Shown here piece by piece: positions 21,866 through 25,636 of a DNA stretch of 25,636 bases. Source of the stretch: Balneolaceae bacterium (lineage in GTDB: Bacteria; Bacteroidota; Rhodothermia; Balneolales; Balneolaceae); contig JAASTO010000011.1 in the NCBI GenBank assembly GCA_021767245.1, forward strand, positions 1 to 25,636, in the 5' to 3' direction. Positions within the stretch are counted from its first letter, which is position 1; each line of letters opens with the position of its first letter. Below the pieces are notes generated by a model. It saw only the letters and a list, made by a program, of their open reading frames with translations. It was not told the origin of the DNA and made no database searches. The position numbers were made by a program, and so were the translations under genes.

Positions 21866-22560
21866 TGGAAGAATCGAAAAAGATCGTACTTAGTGCACGT
21901 AAACTATATAAAAGCTTTCCCGGCGGCCCCGATAAAGATGACCTCAGAGTTCTTCAGGGCATGGATATTGATGTCGCAAAAGGCAGCATAACTTCTATCA
22001 TCGGCTCAAGTGGCAGTGGTAAAAGTACACTGCTGCATATCTTAGGAGGATTAGATACACCAGATTCCGGAGATGTATTCTGGGACGGTAAGAATATCAC
22101 AGAGTTGAAGTCGGATGAACTGGCGGAATTCAGAAATCGGTACATTGGCTTTGTCTTTCAGTTCCATCATCTGCTTCCGGAATTTTCTGCCCTTGAAAAT
22201 ATTGCCATGCCTGCCCTGATCGCAGGCACCGCTTCAACTGAAGCCTATAAACGGGCTCATGAGCTGTTAGGTTTATTTGGTATTCAGGAAAGAGCCGATC
22301 ACCGACCCACTCAGCTTTCAGGTGGAGAGCAACAACGGGTTTCCATGGCTAGAGCTCTTATGAATAATCCAAAGGTGATCCTGGCTGATGAACCCACCGG
22401 TAATCTTGATTCAGAAAATACCGACCTGATCCTCGATCAGTTGTTTGAGCTTCGGGATGCGATGGGTGTATCGGTCCTGCTCATCACCCACGAAAAAGAA
22501 ATTGCAGGGCGTTCAGATCGCATCCTGCAGCTTAAAAAAGGCATTCTTGAACCATTTTAA
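21865..22560 (+). CDS. lolD: LolD-like ABC transporter ATP-binding protein (lipoprotein release)
   Basis: This 231-aa protein is a complete ABC ATPase: Walker A GSSGSGKS (47-54), Q-loop FVFQFHHLLPEFSALENI (97-112), signature LSGGEQQ (151-157), Walker B VILADEP (171-177) and H-loop LITHE (206-210). The FQFHHLLPEF stretch is characteristic of LolD/MacB-type ATPases, and LolD drives lipoprotein extraction from the inner membrane with LolC/LolE. No permease gene is nearby, so the partner must be elsewhere; some related exporters (FtsE-like or MacB-like) cannot be fully excluded. It is coupled to the YmdB-like gene by the TAATG overlap. It ends the long plus-strand run, with no obvious terminator before the next promoter. 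Confidence 0.88.
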   Translation: MEESKKIVLSARKLYKSFPGGPDKDDLRVLQGMDIDVAKGSITSIIGSSGSGKSTLLHILGGLDTPDSGDVFWDGKNITELKSDELAEFRNRYIGFVFQFHHLLPEFSALENIAMPALIAGTASTEAYKRAHELLGLFGIQERADHRPTQLSGGEQQRVSMARALMNNPKVILADEPTGNLDSENTDLILDQLFELRDAMGVSVLLITHEKEIAGRSDRILQLKKGILEPF

Positions 22561-22564
22561 TGTT

Positions 22565-22594
22565 TTGGTAAAAGCTGAAACTGTCCTATTTTTA
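22565..22594 (+). promoter_or_regulatory. Bacteroidota-type promoter candidate for the TPR gene
   Basis: TTG (22565-22567) is followed after 19 bases by TATTTTTA (22587-22594), seven of eight matches to TAnnTTTG. It lies 37 bases before the ATG at 22631 in the 70-base gap after lolD. Confidence 0.5.
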
Positions 22595-22630
22595 CACCCT
22601 TAATAATCAAAGTAAGTTAATTTAAAAATC

Positions 22631-23314
22631 ATGTCGAAAAGGCTTTCAAAAGAAGAATTAGAATCGGATCCGTTAATTGAGAATTACAATCGTGCGGCCA
22701 ACTTTTATGCTGAAAACAGAATAACCGTACTTAGTACTATTATCGGACTCGTTGTTTTGATAGGCGGTATCATTGGATACAACTACTACTCAGAAGCACA
22801 AGAAAGTAAAGCCCAGGAATTGCTTGCGATAGCTGAAGGCTATTATTCTCAGGGAGATTATGAAAATGCACTCTACGGTAATGAGTTTGAATTGACCTAT
22901 GGGTTCGATCAGATAGCTGATGAATTTCCAAGAACCAATGCCGGTAACATCGCTATTTATTACGCTGCTGTTTCCAGTTTTGAGTTAGGTGACATTGAGA
23001 ATGCTCTGAATTACATGGAGTCATTCGATACCCCGGATGGCATCATGGGAGTTGGCCCACTTACTTTCCATGCACGTCTGCTGATGGCTAATGAAAGTTA
23101 TGAAGCTGCCGCTCAAAAATTCATTGAGGCAGCCAACTGGGATAAAAATGAGGTAACCACACCTTCTAACTTGTTTGAGGCTGCACAAGCTTATTACAAA
23201 GCCGGTAACAACGAAAGAGCTAACGAACTGGTTACACAAATCATTGAAGATTACCCGCAGAGCAGCAAATTTGCCGAATCACAAAAACTGAAAGGCATGA
23301 TCGCTGCTAACTGA
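22631..23314 (+). CDS. Single-pass membrane TPR-repeat protein
   Basis: This 227-aa protein has a short cytosolic N-terminus (1-30), one TM helix at about 31-52 (ITVLSTIIGLVVLIGGIIGYNYY) and a helical domain of TPR-like repeats outside it (KAQELLAIAEGYYSQGDYENAL, NAGNIAIYYAAVSSFELGDIENAL, FEAAQAYYKAGNNERANELVTQIIEDYP). The layout resembles YfgM, the periplasmic chaperone-linked partner of SecYEG in E. coli, and is common in Bacteroidota. That role is inferred, not shown. It has its own likely promoter and a strong terminator (23342-23368), so it is probably monocistronic. The ATG at 22631 begins a charged MSKRLSKEELESDP stretch typical of the family. Confidence 0.88.
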   Translation: MSKRLSKEELESDPLIENYNRAANFYAENRITVLSTIIGLVVLIGGIIGYNYYSEAQESKAQELLAIAEGYYSQGDYENALYGNEFELTYGFDQIADEFPRTNAGNIAIYYAAVSSFELGDIENALNYMESFDTPDGIMGVGPLTFHARLLMANESYEAAAQKFIEAANWDKNEVTTPSNLFEAAQAYYKAGNNERANELVTQIIEDYPQSSKFAESQKLKGMIAAN

Positions 23315-23341
23315 TCTGCAAACCACCCGTTTTAAATATTT

Positions 23342-23368
23342 AAAGGCCTCGATCAGAGGCCTTTTTTT
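23342..23368 (+). terminator. Rho-independent terminator after the TPR gene
   Basis: AAAGGCCTC (23342-23350) pairs with GAGGCCTTT (23356-23364) around a 5-base loop, followed by TTTT. Before the stem, TTTAAATATTT is A/T rich, so it may work in both directions for the convergent thioredoxin-like gene (stop at 23393). Confidence 0.88.
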
Positions 23369-23392
23369 ATTTCAGTCAATTCCTGCCCTACT

Positions 23393-24604
23393 CTACTCTA
23401 CCGAAAGCTCATTTACAATGGCGTTGAATCGGCGATCAAATTCCTCATAGTATTCCCCGGTGGCAGGACCTGTAAAGTAGCTGTGCACATACCGGGCATA
23501 CCCCTGTTTATCTACAAACACCAGTGTAGGAAATGCCATGATCTCATCCATAAAAGAGAATGGCTCGGCCGCCCTGTTCTTGGAAAGCGGTCCACCAAGA
23601 ATCATGTTATACGGGATATTCAGTCGCTGTTTATAGGTCTCAATTCTATTCAGACCGTACTCCTCTGAATAATTAGCCTCGTAGTTGACCGCAAGTATTT
23701 CCACCTGATTATCTGGATGCTCTTCGATCCATTGGGTCAGATATCGGGTTTGATCTTGGCTGTTAGAGCACCAAGTCCCCATCAGCTGAATGATCAGTAC
23801 CTTTCCTTTATACTGTTCAGGATCCACAATTTGATCATCCAATACAGCCAGCTTGTCCAGATCAGGTTTGACCTTTCTGTTACTAAGATCGATCACTTCA
23901 AATGGATCCCGAAGTTCAGCCTTATCATCCCGGTTTGCAGTAAATGGCCTTGAATATCCATCATCCAGAATGAGGTCGCCACTCCAGGTGTTATCCCTTT
24001 CATCAAAAGTGCCTTTTAAGAGGAAGGCGTGCACACCATCAAAAACTGACATCTGCAGTGTGTTTCCTTCCACTTTTCCCTCAAAAAAACGATAGTCACT
24101 TACCTCAGTCAGAATGGTTCCGGTCACCCGGTTCCCATTTTGCTCAAACAATCCCACAGCCGGATATTCACCTCGTTTTCCAACATTGACTTTCATGTTC
24201 CAGCGATTGCCAACCTGTATGGGTTTTTCCTCTTCATTCAAAACAAACCGCGGTTTACCATATTCAGCCTTGAATGAGTACGTTCTGTTACTGTAATGTT
24301 TGATCAGAGAACCACTCATGTGTTCTTCACCAATGGCCATTTTTAGGGTGATGTCAAAAGCGAACATTGGAATAATAAGACTGTCATTTCTGACAGTTGT
24401 TTGCAGGGAAGCACGATCCTTTCCATTTATAAACATTAAAACAGGCGCTTCGGATCCTTCGGAATAGTCAACTTCAAAGGTAAACGGTACTTCAGCATTG
24501 CTATAAAGAATGCTCCCTTTCCATGTACCTGAACGCGGTGATTGGGAGTAAACAGAGAGATGGGTTAACAGAATTGTCAGGAATAGCAGTAGTGTTCTTT
24601 TCAT
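23393..24604 (-). CDS. Secreted thioredoxin-fold (TlpA/ResA-like) protein with a single cysteine
   Basis: This 403-aa protein starts with a signal peptide (MKRTLLLFLTILLTHLSVYSQ, cleavage near 20-21). An N-terminal beta-rich domain (about 22-235, GTWKGSILYSNAEVPFTFEVD and repeats of GxWxGxL/GTF) precedes a C-terminal thioredoxin domain (about 236-400): GKVLIIQLMGTWCSNSQDQ, LAVNYEANYSEE and cis-Pro359 in MAFPTLVFVDKQGYARY. The active-site motif is CSNS (Cys279, Ser282) in place of CxxC, and Cys279 is the only cysteine in the protein. It cannot form an internal disulfide, so a dithiol oxidoreductase role is unlikely. Periplasmic location is inferred. It sits 21 bases upstream of the LuxR-type regulator and probably shares its transcript. 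Confidence 0.88.
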   Translation of the reverse strand: MKRTLLLFLTILLTHLSVYSQSPRSGTWKGSILYSNAEVPFTFEVDYSEGSEAPVLMFINGKDRASLQTTVRNDSLIIPMFAFDITLKMAIGEEHMSGSLIKHYSNRTYSFKAEYGKPRFVLNEEEKPIQVGNRWNMKVNVGKRGEYPAVGLFEQNGNRVTGTILTEVSDYRFFEGKVEGNTLQMSVFDGVHAFLLKGTFDERDNTWSGDLILDDGYSRPFTANRDDKAELRDPFEVIDLSNRKVKPDLDKLAVLDDQIVDPEQYKGKVLIIQLMGTWCSNSQDQTRYLTQWIEEHPDNQVEILAVNYEANYSEEYGLNRIETYKQRLNIPYNMILGGPLSKNRAAEPFSFMDEIMAFPTLVFVDKQGYARYVHSYFTGPATGEYYEEFDRRFNAIVNELSVE

Positions 24605-24625
24605 TCAGGTGGGCTTGGGGATCGG

Positions 24626-25636
24626 TTAGATCGAATTCAGATAGCTGTGCAGATCTTCATCCGTTTCAATATTTAGTTTTTTTCTGAGCCGTGAACGGCT
24701 AATGTACACACTCGATGGTTTGATATTCAGGAGGTCGGCGATCTCTTTGGAGTCGAAACCAATTTTGATGTAGGCACACAATCTCAGGTCGTACCTTGTG
24801 AGGTCAGAAAACTCTTTTCTCAGGGTCTCAAAAAACTGCTGATGCAGCTGATCGATCTGTATCTCAAAGGTATTGTCATCTAAGTTACTGTGAGTATGAA
24901 TGATCTTCTTCATCTCTCCAAGTCTGCGTTTCAGCGACTCCGGATTGTCCTCTATACTTTTTAGCTTCTGATCAAGTGAAGCAAGGATCTTGTTCTTCTC
25001 ATCATTCTCTTTGGCCTTGGTCGCCAGCTCTATTGTCTTCGCTTTTAGTTGTTCTTTTACCTGTTCAATTTCAGCCTTCAGTCGTGCTTTTTCCGCCTTT
25101 TTGAGTCGCTGTTTGTATTTTTCTTCCTGCTGCTGAAGCGTCGTTCGTTTGTCGGTAAGCAGATACTTTTTTTGCTTTTTAAGACTGATATCCTGCCAGT
25201 AATACACGATCCAGATAATGGTCAGAATAATTACCAGATATATGAGGTAAGCATACCAGGATAGGAACCATGGAGTAAGGATCGTAAAACTGATCGTTTT
25301 TTCAGCAACCACCTCCTCTCCTTTCAAAGCTCTGATATTTAGCTCGTGATCCCCATGAGATACTCCCACAAGGTCAATATTAGTCCCTGTTTGATCTATC
25401 CATTCCCCGGAATCATCAATCCTATACTGATATCTAACCGATTCCTGATTAGGCACAATCACCTCGATCCTGAGATTGTTGTACCTATAATGAATGCTTG
25501 AATCGGGGTAGGCAGAAAAGCTATCCGTATTGTTGTAAGCTTCTACGCTTCTTACCACCAACTCCTGTGCGCCTTTGTCATATTCATTTTGTATAGATCT
25601 GTCTCGCAGGGCAAATCCATTATAGATCGGATAAAA
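24626..25636 (-). CDS. Y_Y_Y-domain, membrane-anchored LuxR-type regulator, 3' part only
   Basis: The reading frame is open from the stop (24626-24628) to the right edge, so the N-terminus lies outside the window. The TTG at 25559-25561 is internal, and the 25 codons before it continue the frame (FYPIYNGFALRDRSIQNEYD). From the N-terminal side are a Y_Y_Y domain (YRYNNLRIEVIVPN, RYQYRIDDSGEWIDQ, SHGDHELNIRA) and a TM helix (FLSWYAYLIYLVIILTIIWIVYYW). A long charged coiled coil follows (about 130 residues), then a LuxR-type HTH at the C-terminus (LTRYDLRLCAYIKIGFDSKEIADLLNIKPSSVYISRSRLRKKLNI). This is the architecture of Bacteroidota triple-Y transcriptional regulators, which usually carry a beta-propeller sensor upstream. 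It is likely co-transcribed with the thioredoxin-like gene. Confidence 0.9.
   Translation of the reverse strand, partial: FYPIYNGFALRDRSIQNEYDKGAQELVVRSVEAYNNTDSFSAYPDSSIHYRYNNLRIEVIVPNQESVRYQYRIDDSGEWIDQTGTNIDLVGVSHGDHELNIRALKGEEVVAEKTISFTILTPWFLSWYAYLIYLVIILTIIWIVYYWQDISLKKQKKYLLTDKRTTLQQQEEKYKQRLKKAEKARLKAEIEQVKEQLKAKTIELATKAKENDEKNKILASLDQKLKSIEDNPESLKRRLGEMKKIIHTHSNLDDNTFEIQIDQLHQQFFETLRKEFSDLTRYDLRLCAYIKIGFDSKEIADLLNIKPSSVYISRSRLRKKLNIETDEDLHSYLNSI

Noticed and set aside
25559..25561. TTG as the start of the LuxR-type regulator
   Set aside because: The frame is open upstream to the window edge and the Y_Y_Y domain would begin mid-protein. The gene is a fragment.

Overview
The window looks like a chromosomal stretch from a moderately AT-rich, Bacteroidota-like bacterium, most likely Balneolota/Rhodothermota. 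This is inferred from three things: promoter-like sites of the TTG-N19-21-TAnnTTTG type, scarce Shine-Dalgarno sequences, and the gene mix (paired rhomboids with an EKxS-rich tail, a CrtI-like desaturase, a Y_Y_Y/LuxR regulator, and thrS-infC-rpmI-rplT-pheS-pheT followed by zapA). Almost every gene can be assigned to a known family. No phage, CRISPR array, insertion sequence or toxin-antitoxin locus was seen. Layout, left to right: (1) 1-3114, minus strand: a tight four-gene operon, CrtI-like desaturase > rhomboid B > rhomboid A > ispG. ispG runs off the left edge and was recognised from its first 19 codons. (2) 3115-4547: a pentapeptide-repeat gene flanked by two copies of a composite double-hairpin repeat. 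(3) 4548-7301, minus: polA with a proofreading domain that looks intact. (4) 7388-8460: an adenosine deaminase-family gene bracketed by two palindromes of one GTAGGG-type family. (5) 8467-10724, minus: operon nusB > PPP-type phosphatase > ychF. (6) 10725-11270: a 546-base gap packed with repeats, ending in a promoter and tRNA-Val(GAC). (7) 11370-13532, minus: a soluble four-PAS histidine kinase. (8) 13700-22560, plus: the long translation/division cluster thrS, infC, rpmI, rplT, pheS, pheT, a small coiled-coil gene, zapA, a ymdB-like gene and lolD. A TPR membrane protein (22631-23314) follows with its own promoter and terminator. (9) 23393-25636, minus: a thioredoxin-fold lipoprotein-like/secreted protein with one cysteine, and the C-terminal part of a Y_Y_Y-TM-coiled coil-LuxR regulator cut by the right edge. 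Functionally, most of the window is housekeeping: translation (two tRNA synthetases, IF3, L35, L20, tRNA-Val, YchF, NusB), replication/repair (PolA), division (ZapA and a probable partner), lipoprotein sorting (LolD) and isoprenoid/carotenoid synthesis (IspG, CrtI-like). Three start calls needed correction. infC starts at a rare ATC codon (15662), 120 bases upstream of the first conventional start. Rhomboid B most likely starts at TTG 1600. The rightmost CDS has no start inside the window. The least explained material is the intergenic repeat content: at least three hairpin or palindrome families, each in two copies, two of them bracketing a single gene. Variant residues at otherwise conserved active sites (adenosine deaminase, YmdB-like, thioredoxin-like, PolA O-helix) are the main protein-level oddities.
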